DNA of 32,712 bases from Pseudomonas frederiksbergensis (GCF_003732275.1 NZ_MOBM01000044.1:1-32712); one strand, 5' to 3'. Shown: positions 15,372-23,901, counted from the first letter of the stretch. Notes: generated by a model from the letters alone, not told the origin. Numbers and translations are program-made.

Positions 15372-16408
15372 CAGGCGCGCCCTCTGAGCAGTAGATACAG
15401 AAAGAACGGTGCGCCGATGAAGGCCGTGACGATCCCGATCGGCAACTCGGCCGGCGCCAGGGCCAGTCGCGCCACCAGATCGGCAAACAGTAAGAGACTG
15501 GCCCCTGCCAATACCGACGCCGGCAACAGCACCCGATGATCGGGGCCGGCCAGCAACCGCACCAGATGCGGCACCACCAGTCCGACAAACCCGATCATCC
15601 CCGCCGCCGCGACTGCCGCGCCGACCCCCAGCGCCGTGCAAAACACCAATTCGCGCTTGAGGCTTTCGACGTCGATACCCAAATGACCAGCCTCCGACTC
15701 CCCCAGCAGCATTGCATTCAAGGCCTTGGCCCGACGCGGCAACCACAGCGCCACACCGGCGCTCACCAGCAGCAACGGCCAAAGTCGCGAATAACTGGCG
15801 CCGTTCAGGCTGCCCAGGTTCCAGAACATCAGGGTACGCAGGGTCGCGTCATCCGCCAGATAGGTGAATAGCCCGACCGCTGAACCGGCCAGGGCAGTCA
15901 ATGCAATACCGGCCAGCAGCATGGTGGCGACGTTGGTCTGACCATTGCGCCGCCCGAGCCGATAAACCAGCGCCGTCACACCCAGCCCACCAATAAACGC
16001 GCACACCGACAACAGATAAGGGCCGAAGGATTCAGGCAGACCGCCGAACACCGAACCGCCGACAATTGCGATGGCTGCGCCCAATGCCGCGCCACTGGAC
16101 ACCCCCACCAACCCCGGATCGGCCAGAGGGTTGCGAAACAAGCCCTGCATCGCCACGCCGGACAGCGCCAGCACGCCGCCCACGGCCAAGCCCAGCAAGG
16201 TTCGCGGCAAGCGAATCTGCCCCAGGATCAGCTCGGCCTGCTCCAGCCCGTCGGGCGCGATTGGTAAACCAATCACTCGCAACGCCGCGCGCAACGTGTC
16301 GAACAACGGCAGACTCACCGGCCCCAACGCCAGCGACAACCAGATCGCCAGCAAACACAACAGGCTCAGGCCAATGAACAACGCACGGGGTTTAACCAGA
16401 AAGATCAT
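15371..16408 (-). CDS. hmuU: Heme ABC transporter permease (FecCD family)
   Basis: HmuU/PhuU is the FecCD-type permease that forms the heme channel with HmuV. The 345-residue product is almost entirely hydrophobic (about ten membrane segments) and carries the family signatures RLPRTLLGLAVGGVLALSG, GLFRNPLADPGLVGVSSGA and GFVGLVVPHLVRLLAGPDHR. The ATG at 16408 overlaps by 4 bases (ATGA) the stop of a 21-codon ORF, so it is probably translated by coupling. The long open frame extending to 16843 is not family-like. A complete heme importer would need a periplasmic binding protein (HmuT/PhuT), which is not next to it. Confidence 0.93.
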   Translation of the reverse strand: MIFLVKPRALFIGLSLLCLLAIWLSLALGPVSLPLFDTLRAALRVIGLPIAPDGLEQAELILGQIRLPRTLLGLAVGGVLALSGVAMQGLFRNPLADPGLVGVSSGAALGAAIAIVGGSVFGGLPESFGPYLLSVCAFIGGLGVTALVYRLGRRNGQTNVATMLLAGIALTALAGSAVGLFTYLADDATLRTLMFWNLGSLNGASYSRLWPLLLVSAGVALWLPRRAKALNAMLLGESEAGHLGIDVESLKRELVFCTALGVGAAVAAAGMIGFVGLVVPHLVRLLAGPDHRVLLPASVLAGASLLLFADLVARLALAPAELPIGIVTAFIGAPFFLYLLLRGRA

Positions 16409-16470
16409 TGGCCTGTCGTACCGGGGGGATAGAACGCACAGAACGCAGCAACGCGGGTACTCAGGCGCAT
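16405..16470 (-). pseudogene. Probable deletion scar of hmuT/phuT (21-codon ORF)
   Basis: A 21-codon ORF (MRLSTRVAAFCAFYPPGTTGQ) starts at an ATG with a near-perfect ribosome-binding site (AAAGGAAG) and stops in a 4-base overlap with the hmuU ATG. This is exactly where the heme-binding protein gene hmuT/phuT normally sits. The first residues resemble the start of a signal peptide, and the FYPP...Q end is like the C-terminal tail of such proteins as I recall them. The most economical reading is an in-frame internal deletion that kept both ends and the coupling. A tandem TGCGTTCT repeat lies at the presumed junction (about 16430-16448). An alternative is a genuine short coupling ORF. Confidence 0.5.
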
Positions 16471-16632
16471 AAACAGCTTCCTTTAAAGGTTTCCCGGGCA
16501 TCGAGATGACAGGCCAAGTATCCTCGGCATCCGGCAGTCGCCCTGTGGGCGAGCGGCCATTTGATGATTGCTTGCATTTGAACGTCAAGCTCGGACATAT
16601 CGGGTCACGAGCCGTGGGACTTGAGGATAGAC

Positions 16633-16950
16633 ATGAAGTTTCTTTGCGCGGGGGCCGAATTGGCCGATGCCAGCAGTCGCGGTTTCGACGTCGACGGCCA
16701 GAAGCTCCTGGCCGTGCGCCGGGGCGGTCGGGTGTATGTGTATGAAAATCGCTGCCCGCACCGGGGTGTCGGACTGGAATGGAAACCCGACCAGTTTCTC
16801 GACCCCAGCAACAGTCTGATCCAGTGCGCCACCCATGGCGCACTGTTTCTGATCGAAGACGGCGAATGCGTTGCCGGTCCTTGCGCCGGGCAATCCCTGA
16901 CCACCATCCCCTGCCGCGAAGACGAGCAAGGCATCTGGGTCACGCTCTAA
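16633..16950 (+). CDS. Stand-alone Rieske [2Fe-2S] protein
   Basis: This 105-residue protein is essentially one Rieske domain. The two ligand pairs are visible as CPHRGVGLEW (Cys-x-His) and QCATHGALF (Cys-x2-His), flanking about 20 residues. It has no signal peptide or oxygenase domain, so it is a soluble ferredoxin-like electron carrier or a regulatory Rieske protein; its partner is unknown. I start at the ATG at 16633 with GAGGA 5 bases upstream rather than the in-frame TTG at 16621. It ends tail to tail with sfsA, overlapping by 4 bases. Confidence 0.88.
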   Translation: MKFLCAGAELADASSRGFDVDGQKLLAVRRGGRVYVYENRCPHRGVGLEWKPDQFLDPSNSLIQCATHGALFLIEDGECVAGPCAGQSLTTIPCREDEQGIWVTL

Positions 16951-17660
16951 CCGTTTAACAAAACATCCAGCCGCCGATCGACCACCATCTCTTCGTGGGT
17001 CAAATGCACGCCATACGCCAGCACTTCGACCCCACACGCCACCGCTTCGCGTAACGCCGCCGCGTAGGCCGAATCGATTTCTTCAGCAGGACGCACGGAG
17101 TCGATGCCGGTCAGGTTCACGCAATACAACTGCACGGCACGAATCCCGTCCCGGGCCAAATGCGCCAACTCGCGCAAATGCTTGGCTCCGCGCTGGGTCA
17201 CCGCATCGGGAAACGCCGCCACCAACGAGCCATCGAAGCCCAGGGTGACGCTTTTGACTTCCACATACGCTGGCCCGCTCGGGTAATCGAGACGGAAATC
17301 GATACGGCTGCTTTCCTGACCGTAGGCCACTTCGCGCTTCAGCTCGGTAAAGCCGTTCAGCTCGGTGATGACATTGGCCCGCAACGCCTCCTCGATCAAA
17401 CCGTTGGCGCGCCCGGTGTTTACGCAAAACAGCCGCCCCTGTGGGGTTTCCCCGACTTCCCAGGTGCCGGGCAGCTTACGCTTGGGGTCATTGGAACGGC
17501 TGAACCAGACCTGCCCGCCTTCGACTTGGCAATTAAGCATCGAACCGGTGTTAGGGCAGTGAATGGTCAGCAACTCGCCGCTAACGGTTTCAATATCGGC
17601 AAGAAAACGTTTGTAGCGACGAATCAAGCGACCTTCTTCGAGGGGAGGATGAAAACGCAT
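16947..17660 (-). CDS. sfsA: DNA/RNA nuclease SfsA family protein
   Basis: This 237-residue protein is a full-length SfsA: RFHPPLEEGRLIRRYKRFLADI at the N-terminus (OB-like part), CPNTGSML, and a C-terminal nuclease-like fold with IDFRLDYPSGPAYVEVKSVTL, where Asp, Glu and Lys form a PD-(D/E)xK-type site. SfsA was first linked to maltose metabolism in E. coli and has since been described as a nucleic-acid-binding nuclease. Its biological role is unsettled. The ATG overlaps the aminotransferase stop (TGATG), so the two are coupled. Confidence 0.93.
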   Translation of the reverse strand: MRFHPPLEEGRLIRRYKRFLADIETVSGELLTIHCPNTGSMLNCQVEGGQVWFSRSNDPKRKLPGTWEVGETPQGRLFCVNTGRANGLIEEALRANVITELNGFTELKREVAYGQESSRIDFRLDYPSGPAYVEVKSVTLGFDGSLVAAFPDAVTQRGAKHLRELAHLARDGIRAVQLYCVNLTGIDSVRPAEEIDSAYAAALREAVACGVEVLAYGVHLTHEEMVVDRRLDVLLNG

Positions 17661-18832
17661 CAGCCTTGCCAGCTCCGCAAACCACGAGCGATACGCTCAA
17701 CCGCTTCCTGCAAGCGTGGAAGACTTTGGGTGTAGGCAAACCGCACATGATGCCCGGCCTGATAGCGCCCGAAGTCCAGGCCAGGCGTAATCGCAACGTG
17801 CTCGGTTTCGAGGAAATGCCGGCAGAACGCGAAGGCATCGCCGCCGAATTTGCTGATATCAGCGTACAAGTAGAACGCACCTTCCGGTTCTACAGCGATA
17901 CCGAACCCCAACTCCCTCAAGGCCGGCAGCAGGAAATCACGACGTCGGCCGAACTCGGCGCGGCGCTCCTCGAAAATTTGGATGGTGGCGGGTTCGAAGC
18001 AAGCCAAGGCGGCGTGCTGGGCCATGCTCGGCGCGCTGATGTAGAGGTTTTGGGCGAGCTTCTCCAGCTCACCGACCGCCGCTTCTGGCGCTACCAGCCA
18101 ACCGAGGCGCCAGCCAGTCATGCCGAAATACTTGGAAAAACTATTGAGGACGAAGGCGCTGTCATCGACTTCCAGCACACTGGCCGCATCCGTGCCGTAA
18201 GTCAGGCCATGGTAGATCTCGTCGACCACCAAATGGCCGTGGCGGGCCTTGATCGCTGCAGAGAGCCCGGCCAACTCGTCGCGGGTCAGGATGGTCCCGG
18301 TCGGGTTGGCCGGCGATGCCACCAGGGCGCCGACGCTGTCGTGATCCCAGTGACGTGCGACCAGGTCCGGAGTCAGCTGATAACGCACGTCCGGGCCGAC
18401 CGGCACCAGTTGCGCCGCGCCTTCCACCAACCGCAGGAAGTGCCGGTTGCACGGGTAACCCGGGTCTGCCAGCAGCCAATGCTTGCCTGGGTCCACCAAC
18501 AATGCACTGGCCAACAGCAACGCGCCTGAACCGCCGGGCGTGATGAGAATGCGTTGCGGATCGATGTTCAGCCCGTAACGCTGCTGATAAAACCCCGAAA
18601 TGGCCTCGCGCAGCTCGGGAATGCCGCGGGCAGCGGTGTAACGGGTCTTCCCCGCCGTCAGCGCGGCTTGGCCGGCCTGGATGATCGGCTCGGCGGTGGT
18701 GAAGTCCGGCTCGCCGATTTCCAGGTGAATCACGTCGTGGCCGGCTGCTTGCAGCTCGTTGGCCCGCGCCAGCAGGGCCATAACGTGAAATGGTTCGATA
18801 GCGCGACTGCGCGCACTGTAGGACAGAGCCAT
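17660..18832 (-). CDS. Class I/II pyridoxal-phosphate aminotransferase
   Basis: This 390-residue fold-type I aminotransferase has the PLP-binding lysine in LNSFSKYFGMTGWRLGW, the GxGAL-type phosphate loop (TPGGSGALLLAS), SPANPTGTILTRDEL, the aspartate in VVDEIYHGLTYG, and an Arg near the end (HHVRFAYTQS) for the substrate carboxylate. The subgroup is close to aspartate/alanine-type aminotransferases, but the amino donor cannot be named from sequence. AAGGAAGG precedes the ATG. A 12-base palindrome AGAATCGATTCT (18855-18866) lies in the promoter-side region. It is coupled to sfsA. Confidence 0.9.
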   Translation of the reverse strand: MALSYSARSRAIEPFHVMALLARANELQAAGHDVIHLEIGEPDFTTAEPIIQAGQAALTAGKTRYTAARGIPELREAISGFYQQRYGLNIDPQRILITPGGSGALLLASALLVDPGKHWLLADPGYPCNRHFLRLVEGAAQLVPVGPDVRYQLTPDLVARHWDHDSVGALVASPANPTGTILTRDELAGLSAAIKARHGHLVVDEIYHGLTYGTDAASVLEVDDSAFVLNSFSKYFGMTGWRLGWLVAPEAAVGELEKLAQNLYISAPSMAQHAALACFEPATIQIFEERRAEFGRRRDFLLPALRELGFGIAVEPEGAFYLYADISKFGGDAFAFCRHFLETEHVAITPGLDFGRYQAGHHVRFAYTQSLPRLQEAVERIARGLRSWQG

Positions 18833-19165
18833 TAGCCTTCCTTACAACGGGAAAAGAATCGATTCTACCCAAGCGCAGGAACGAGCGAGAACCTAAAGCG
18901 GTCAGAGCCCATATAACGCTGGTCTCAAACGGTTCAAGCGTATGCTCCAGGTTTGACTAAAATCAATAATTGATCAGGTCTCCAGAGCCACCAGGCAAGG
19001 CTTTGCAATCTTTTGCAAGCGCCACGGGCCGCGGGCTCGACATCCGGGAGTAGCGCGGTCCGATTTGATCTGGTAAGTTCGCCCGCTTGCAGCCGCAGGG
19101 CCGGCAGGTGTCGGTGATGGAGCAATCCTGCGCAATGGATTACAAGAGTAGAGGCGGTCCATTTC
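18833..19165. promoter_or_regulatory. Divergent intergenic region upstream of dksA
   Basis: About 330 bases hold no gene. Features seen are the palindrome AGAATCGATTCT (18855-18866); a TTGACT (18953-18958) followed by the 13-base palindrome ATCAAT-A-ATTGAT (18962-18974) but without a good -10 at the expected distance; and closely spaced TTGCAA repeats at 19003-19018. The sequence implies a dksA leader, possibly long, but I cannot fix the promoter. Confidence 0.35.
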
Positions 19166-19609
19166 ATGCCCACCCAAGCAAAGCAACAGCAGAACCAGTC
19201 GATCAGCGGCTTCGAACCCTACAAAGAAGTGAAGGGCGAAGAGTACATGGGCAAGCCCATGCGCGCTCACTTCACCAAGATCCTGAACAAGTGGAAACAG
19301 GACTTGATGCAGGAAGTCGACCGTACTGTTGATCACATGAAAGACGAAGCGGCCAACTTCCCTGACCCGGCAGATCGTGCCAGCCAGGAAGAAGAATTCA
19401 GCCTCGAATTGCGCGCCCGCGACCGCGAGCGCAAGCTGATCAAGAAAATCGACAAAACCCTGCAATTGATCGAAGACGAAGAATACGGCTGGTGCGAGTC
19501 CTGCGGCGTCGAAATCGGCGTCAAGCGACTGGAAGCCCGCCCTACCGCCGACATGTGCGTTGACTGCAAGACCCTGGCGGAAATCAAGGAAAAGCAAGTC
19601 GGCAAGTAA
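19166..19609 (+). CDS. dksA: RNA polymerase-binding transcription factor DksA
   Basis: DksA enters the RNA polymerase secondary channel and, with ppGpp, shuts down rRNA promoters and activates amino-acid and virulence genes under starvation. The 147-residue protein has the long coiled-coil (about 30-108) with its acidic tip region (DPADRASQEEEF). It ends in a C-terminal four-cysteine zinc finger, with CESC at the start of the motif and CVDC at its end, so this is the classical zinc-binding form rather than the Cys-poor DksA2. It precedes gluQ, as in E. coli. A clear terminator follows. Confidence 0.97.
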   Translation: MPTQAKQQQNQSISGFEPYKEVKGEEYMGKPMRAHFTKILNKWKQDLMQEVDRTVDHMKDEAANFPDPADRASQEEEFSLELRARDRERKLIKKIDKTLQLIEDEEYGWCESCGVEIGVKRLEARPTADMCVDCKTLAEIKEKQVGK

Positions 19610-19630
19610 TCTTTGCGACTTGAACGAAGA

Positions 19631-19657
19631 ACGGAGCGTGCGAACGCTCCGTTTTTT
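19631..19657 (+). terminator. Rho-independent terminator of dksA
   Basis: A 9-base perfect stem ACGGAGCGT / ACGCTCCGT with a GCGA loop is followed directly by a T6 run. It lies about 22 bases after the dksA stop. Confidence 0.93.
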
Positions 19658-19684
19658 GTTTCTGAATTTCGCCTCGGCAGAAAA

Positions 19685-19778
19685 CCTGTGGGAGCTAGCC
19701 TGCTCGCGAATGCGGTGTGTCAGGCAACGCTAATGTTGGAGCTGATGACCCCTTCGCGAGCAGGCTCGCTCCCACAGG
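19685..19778. repeat. REP pair (REPIN-like) between dksA and gluQ
   Basis: Two inverted REP arms (CCTGTGGGAGCTAGCCTGCT... at 19685-19710 and its complement at 19753-19778) enclose about 42 bases. They differ at one internal base. The core is the Pseudomonas REP type GTGGGAGCGAGCCTGCTCGCGA, probably mobilised by a RAYT transposase elsewhere in the genome. Confidence 0.88.
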
Positions 19779-19813
19779 GACTTGCGCACGACCAGAGAAA
19801 GTAACATTCGTCC

Positions 19814-20710
19814 ATGACTGCCACGACTTCCCCTCTCTACATCGGGCGTTTCGCTCCCACACCCAGCGGGCATCTGCATTTCGGTTCGCTGGTCGCAGCC
19901 TTGGCCTCCTATCTCGACGCCCGTTCGGTCGGCGGTCGCTGGCTGGTGCGCATGGAAGACCTTGATCCGCCACGGGAAGAACCCGGCGCTCAGGCGGCGA
20001 TTCTCAAGGCCCTGGAAAGCTACGGCTTCGAGTGGGATGGCGACATGGTCCGACAGAGCGAGCGGCACGCGGCCTATGACGAAGTCATCAATCGCCTGTT
20101 CAATCAAGGCCTGGCCTACGCCTGCACCTGCTCGCGCAAGCAACTGGAGCCGTATCACGGCATCTATCCCGGGTTCTGCCGCAATGCGGGGCACGGCACC
20201 GAGAACGCCGCGATCCGCCTGCGTGTACCGGAGCTGGAATACCACTTCATCGACCGGGTGCAGGGCGAGTTCCGTCAACACCTGGGCCGGGAAGTCGGCG
20301 ATTTCGTGATTCGTCGCCGCGACGGGCTCTACGCCTATCAATTGGCGGTGGTGCTGGACGACGCTTGGCAAGGCATCACCGATATCGTACGAGGCGCCGA
20401 TTTGCTGGATTCCACGCCGCGCCAGCTCTATCTGCAAGAACTGCTGGGCCTGCCGCAACCACGCTACCTGCACATCCCGCTGATTACCCAGCCGGACGGC
20501 CACAAACTCGGCAAATCCTATCGCTCGCCGCCGCTGACCGAAGATCAGGCCACGCCGCTGTTGCTGCGCGCACTGCGGGCGCTGGGGCACCAACCTGCGA
20601 TCGAACTGAATGACGCCACGCCACGGGAAGTGCTGAACTGGGGAATTGCCCACTGGGATGCATCGCTGATCCCGCGCACACTGACGTTGCCTGAAGCGCA
20701 ACTGCAGTGA
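19814..20710 (+). CDS. gluQRS: Glutamyl-Q tRNA(Asp) synthetase
   Basis: GluQRS charges glutamate onto the queuosine base at position 34 of tRNA(Asp); it is a truncated relative of glutamyl-tRNA synthetase lacking the anticodon-binding domain. The 298-residue length fits. Motifs are the HIGH-like signature RFAPTPSGHLHFGSL, the zinc-binding CTCSRKQLEPY...YPGFC, the Asp/Arg-rich VRMEDLDPPRE, and a KMSKS-like HKLGKS. It follows dksA, the classical arrangement. No obvious Shine-Dalgarno element precedes the ATG. Confidence 0.95.
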   Translation: MTATTSPLYIGRFAPTPSGHLHFGSLVAALASYLDARSVGGRWLVRMEDLDPPREEPGAQAAILKALESYGFEWDGDMVRQSERHAAYDEVINRLFNQGLAYACTCSRKQLEPYHGIYPGFCRNAGHGTENAAIRLRVPELEYHFIDRVQGEFRQHLGREVGDFVIRRRDGLYAYQLAVVLDDAWQGITDIVRGADLLDSTPRQLYLQELLGLPQPRYLHIPLITQPDGHKLGKSYRSPPLTEDQATPLLLRALRALGHQPAIELNDATPREVLNWGIAHWDASLIPRTLTLPEAQLQ

Positions 20711-20786
20711 TGCCACTTGCAGTGGCGCGCCCATCCGTTACCATCGCCGCACGTTTTCGGGCACGCGCATAAAAAGAGAGGCCGGG

Positions 20787-20963
20787 ATGTACATCTATCG
20801 CTTGGTCCTGCTCCTGGTAGTGGGGATTTATCTGTTCTCCCCGGCCATCATGGATTGGTGGATCGACGCCACGGGCGCCTGGTATCGCCCTTATTTGCTC
20901 TGGCTGATTCTGATTGTCGTGACCTTCATTCTGCAGAGCCAAAAAGATGCCGATGAGCTTTAG
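20787..20963 (+). CDS. cbrX: Small membrane protein CbrX
   Basis: This 58-residue ORF, immediately before and overlapping cbrA, encodes a protein with two hydrophobic segments (LVLLLVVGIYLF and LLWLILIVVTFIL) separated by a short Trp-rich loop (DWWIDATGAWYRPY). It ends in a hydrophilic tail, QSQKDADEL. GAGAGG lies about 5 bases upstream of the ATG. In Pseudomonas a small membrane protein called CbrX is cotranscribed with cbrA. The overlap of up to 17 bases with cbrA suggests translational coupling and perhaps a role in CbrA assembly. Confidence 0.85.
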   Translation: MYIYRLVLLLVVGIYLFSPAIMDWWIDATGAWYRPYLLWLILIVVTFILQSQKDADEL

Positions 20964-23901
20964 CCTGACCCAGATGATCCTGATCAGCGCCGCGTACCTG
21001 GCGGTGCTGTTCGGCGTGGCCTGGATCAGCGAACGGGGCATGATCCCTCGGGCGATCATTCGCCACCCGCTGACGTACACCCTGTCGCTGGGCGTTTACG
21101 CCAGTGCCTGGGCTTTTTACGGCACGGTGGGCCTGGCCTATCAGTACGGCTACGGTTTTCTGTCCAGCTACCTCGGGGTTTCCGGGGCCTTTCTGCTGGC
21201 ACCGGTGCTGTTGTACCCGATCCTGAAAATCACCCGCACTTATCAGCTCTCGTCCCTGGCCGACTTGTTCGCGTTTCGGTTCCGCAGCACCTGGGCCGGC
21301 GCACTGACGACAATTTTCATGTTGATCGGCGTGCTGCCGTTGCTGGCGTTGCAGATTCAGGCAGTGGCCGATTCCATCAGCATCCTCACCCGCGAGCCGG
21401 TGCAGCATCGCGTGGCCTTGAGCTTCTGCGCACTGATTACGCTGTTCACGATTTTCTTCGGCTCGCGCCACATCGCTACCCGCGAGAAACATGAAGGCCT
21501 GGTGTTTGCGATTGCCTTCGAGTCGGTGATCAAACTGATCGCGATTGGCGGCGTCGGTCTGTATGCGCTTTATGGCGTGTTCGACGGCCCGCAGCAGCTG
21601 GAGCTGTGGCTGCTGCAAAACCAGACCGCCCTCGCCGCCCTGCATACGCCTTTGCAGGAAGGCCCGTGGCGCACGCTGCTGCTGGTGTTCTTCGCCTCGG
21701 CGATCGTGATGCCGCACATGTACCACATGACCTTTACCGAAAACCTCAACCCGCGCTCGCTGGTCAGTGCGAGCTGGGGTTTGCCGCTGTTTCTGCTGTT
21801 GATGAGCCTCGCCGTACCGCTGATTCTCTGGGCCGGGCTGAAACTCGGCGCCACGACCAATCCGGAATACTTCACCCTGGGCATCGGCATCGCCGCCAAC
21901 AGCAAAGCCCTGGCGCTACTGGCGTATGTCGGCGGATTGTCGGCGGCCAGCGGCCTGATCATCGTCACCACGCTGGCGCTGTCCGGCATGGCGCTGAACC
22001 ATCTGGTGCTGCCGCTCTATCAGCCGCCGGCCGAAGGCAATATTTACCGTTGGCTGAAATGGACCCGCCGGGCGCTGATCGTCGCGATCATCATGGCCGG
22101 CTACGGTTTCTACCTGATGCTGGGTGCCGAGCAGGATCTGGCCAACCTCGGCATCGTCGCCTTCGTCGCCACGTTGCAGTTCCTGCCGGGCGTGTTGTCG
22201 GTGTTGTACTGGCCGACCGCCAACCGTCGCGGCTTCATCGCAGGCCTGTTGGCGGGGATTCTGGTGTGGCTGGTGACCATGCTGCTGCCGCTGGTCGGCA
22301 ATCTGCAAGGCTTCTACATTCCGCTGTTGAACATGATTTACGTGCTGGACGACACCAGTTGGCACATGGCAGCAATCGCCTCGCTGGCCGCCAACGTGCT
22401 GATGTTCACCCTGATCTCGTTGTTCACCAACGCCAGCCCCGAAGAGGCCAGCGCCGCCGAAGCCTGCGCGGTGGACAACGTTCGTCGCCCGCAACGCCGC
22501 GAACTGCATGCCGCCTCGCCCCAGGAATTTGCCACACAGCTTGCAAAACCATTGGGCGCCAAGGCCGCGCAGAAAGAAGTCGAACAGGCGCTGCGTGACC
22601 TCTATCTGCCGTTCGATGAACGCCGGCCATACGCCTTGCGCCGCCTGCGTGACCGTATCGAAGCCAACCTCTCCGGCCTGATGGGGCCGAGCGTGGCGCA
22701 GGACATGGTCGAAACCTTCCTGCCCTACAAGGCTGGCGGCGAAAACTACGTCACCGAAGACATCCACTTCATCGAAAGCCGCCTTGAGGACTACCACTCG
22801 CGCCTCACCGGTCTTGCCGCCGAACTCGATGCCCTGCGCCGCTACCACCGCCAGACCTTGCAGGAATTGCCGATGGGCGTGTGCTCGCTGGCCAAGGATC
22901 AGGAAATCCTCATGTGGAACAAAGCCATGGAGGAACTGACCGGAATCGCCGCGCAGCGTGTGGTTGGTTCGCGCCTGAGTACCATTGCCGATCCGTGGAA
23001 AGAGCTGCTGCAGGGCTTCATCAATTTGCCGGACGAGCATTTGCACAAACAACACCTGGCCCTCGACGGCCAGACCCGCTGGCTGAACCTGCACAAAGCG
23101 GCGATCGATGAACCGTTGGCGCCAGGTAACAGCGGCCTGGTGCTGCTGGTGGAAGACTTGACCGAAACCCAGATGCTCGAAGACAAACTGGTGCACTCCG
23201 AGCGCCTGGCCAGCATCGGTCGACTGGCAGCCGGCGTGGCTCATGAAATCGGCAACCCGATCACCGGCATTGCCTGTCTCGCGCAAAACTTGCGCGAAGA
23301 GCGTGAGGAGGATGCCGAACTCACGGAGATCAGTGGGCAAATTCTCGAGCAGACCAAACGCGTATCACGCATTGTTCAGTCGCTGATGAGCTTCGCCCAC
23401 GCCGGCAGTCATCAGCACAGCGACGAGCCCGTCTGTCTGGCGGAAGTGGCCCAGGACGCCATCGGCCTGCTGGCCCTGAACCGGCGCAATTTCGAAGTAC
23501 AGTTCTACAACCTGTGCGACCCCGATCACTGGGTCGAAGGCGACCCGCAGCGTCTGGCCCAGGTATTGATCAATCTGCTCTCAAACGCACGCGATGCCTC
23601 GCCTCCAGGCAGTGCGGTGCGAGTCAAGAGCGAAGCCGGCGAACACACGGTCGATCTGATCGTCGAAGACGAAGGCAGCGGTATTCCCTCGAGCATCATG
23701 GACCGATTGTTCGAACCTTTCTTCACCACCAAAGACCCTGGCGAAGGCACCGGTCTGGGCCTTGCACTGGTCTATTCCATCGTTGAAGAGCATTATGGAC
23801 AAATCACCATCGACAGCCCGGCTGATGTTCAAAGCCAACGCGGCACCCGTATCCGGGTAACTTTGCCGCGTCATGTCGAAGCGACGTCCGCTGTGAACTG
23901 A
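20947..23901 (+). CDS. cbrA: CbrA sensor histidine kinase with SLC5-type transporter domain
   Basis: CbrA is the sensor of the CbrAB system that controls carbon/nitrogen balance and catabolite repression. The 984-residue protein has a sodium/solute-symporter-like domain (about residues 1-500, some 13 membrane helices), a linker/STAC region, a PAS domain (about 640-750), a HisKA dimerisation domain with phospho-accepting His766 (GVAHEIGNP), and an HATPase domain (NLLSNARDA, DEGSGIP, GTGLGLALV). A start at 20953 (MSFSL) is equally plausible, as neither ATG has a Shine-Dalgarno element. It overlaps cbrX and is 22 bases from cbrB. What the transporter part binds is debated; histidine transport has been reported for it. 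Confidence 0.95.
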   Translation: MPMSFSLTQMILISAAYLAVLFGVAWISERGMIPRAIIRHPLTYTLSLGVYASAWAFYGTVGLAYQYGYGFLSSYLGVSGAFLLAPVLLYPILKITRTYQLSSLADLFAFRFRSTWAGALTTIFMLIGVLPLLALQIQAVADSISILTREPVQHRVALSFCALITLFTIFFGSRHIATREKHEGLVFAIAFESVIKLIAIGGVGLYALYGVFDGPQQLELWLLQNQTALAALHTPLQEGPWRTLLLVFFASAIVMPHMYHMTFTENLNPRSLVSASWGLPLFLLLMSLAVPLILWAGLKLGATTNPEYFTLGIGIAANSKALALLAYVGGLSAASGLIIVTTLALSGMALNHLVLPLYQPPAEGNIYRWLKWTRRALIVAIIMAGYGFYLMLGAEQDLANLGIVAFVATLQFLPGVLSVLYWPTANRRGFIAGLLAGILVWLVTMLLPLVGNLQGFYIPLLNMIYVLDDTSWHMAAIASLAANVLMFTLISLFTNASPEEASAAEACAVDNVRRPQRRELHAASPQEFATQLAKPLGAKAAQKEVEQALRDLYLPFDERRPYALRRLRDRIEANLSGLMGPSVAQDMVETFLPYKAGGENYVTEDIHFIESRLEDYHSRLTGLAAELDALRRYHRQTLQELPMGVCSLAKDQEILMWNKAMEELTGIAAQRVVGSRLSTIADPWKELLQGFINLPDEHLHKQHLALDGQTRWLNLHKAAIDEPLAPGNSGLVLLVEDLTETQMLEDKLVHSERLASIGRLAAGVAHEIGNPITGIACLAQNLREEREEDAELTEISGQILEQTKRVSRIVQSLMSFAHAGSHQHSDEPVCLAEVAQDAIGLLALNRRNFEVQFYNLCDPDHWVEGDPQRLAQVLINLLSNARDASPPGSAVRVKSEAGEHTVDLIVEDEGSGIPSSIMDRLFEPFFTTKDPGEGTGLGLALVYSIVEEHYGQITIDSPADVQSQRGTRIRVTLPRHVEATSAVN

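Noticed and set aside
16461..16598. Leftward 45-residue, Cys-containing ORF upstream of the hmuT scar
   Set aside because: The ATG has no ribosome-binding site and the sequence resembles no heme-uptake protein I know; it overlaps the start of the scar ORF. Likely chance.
14604..16843. Extended N-termini of hmuV (392 residues) and hmuU (490 residues)
   Set aside because: Extensions are Arg/Gly-rich out-of-frame reading of neighbouring DNA; ATGs at 15371 and 16408 give family-length proteins with coupled starts.
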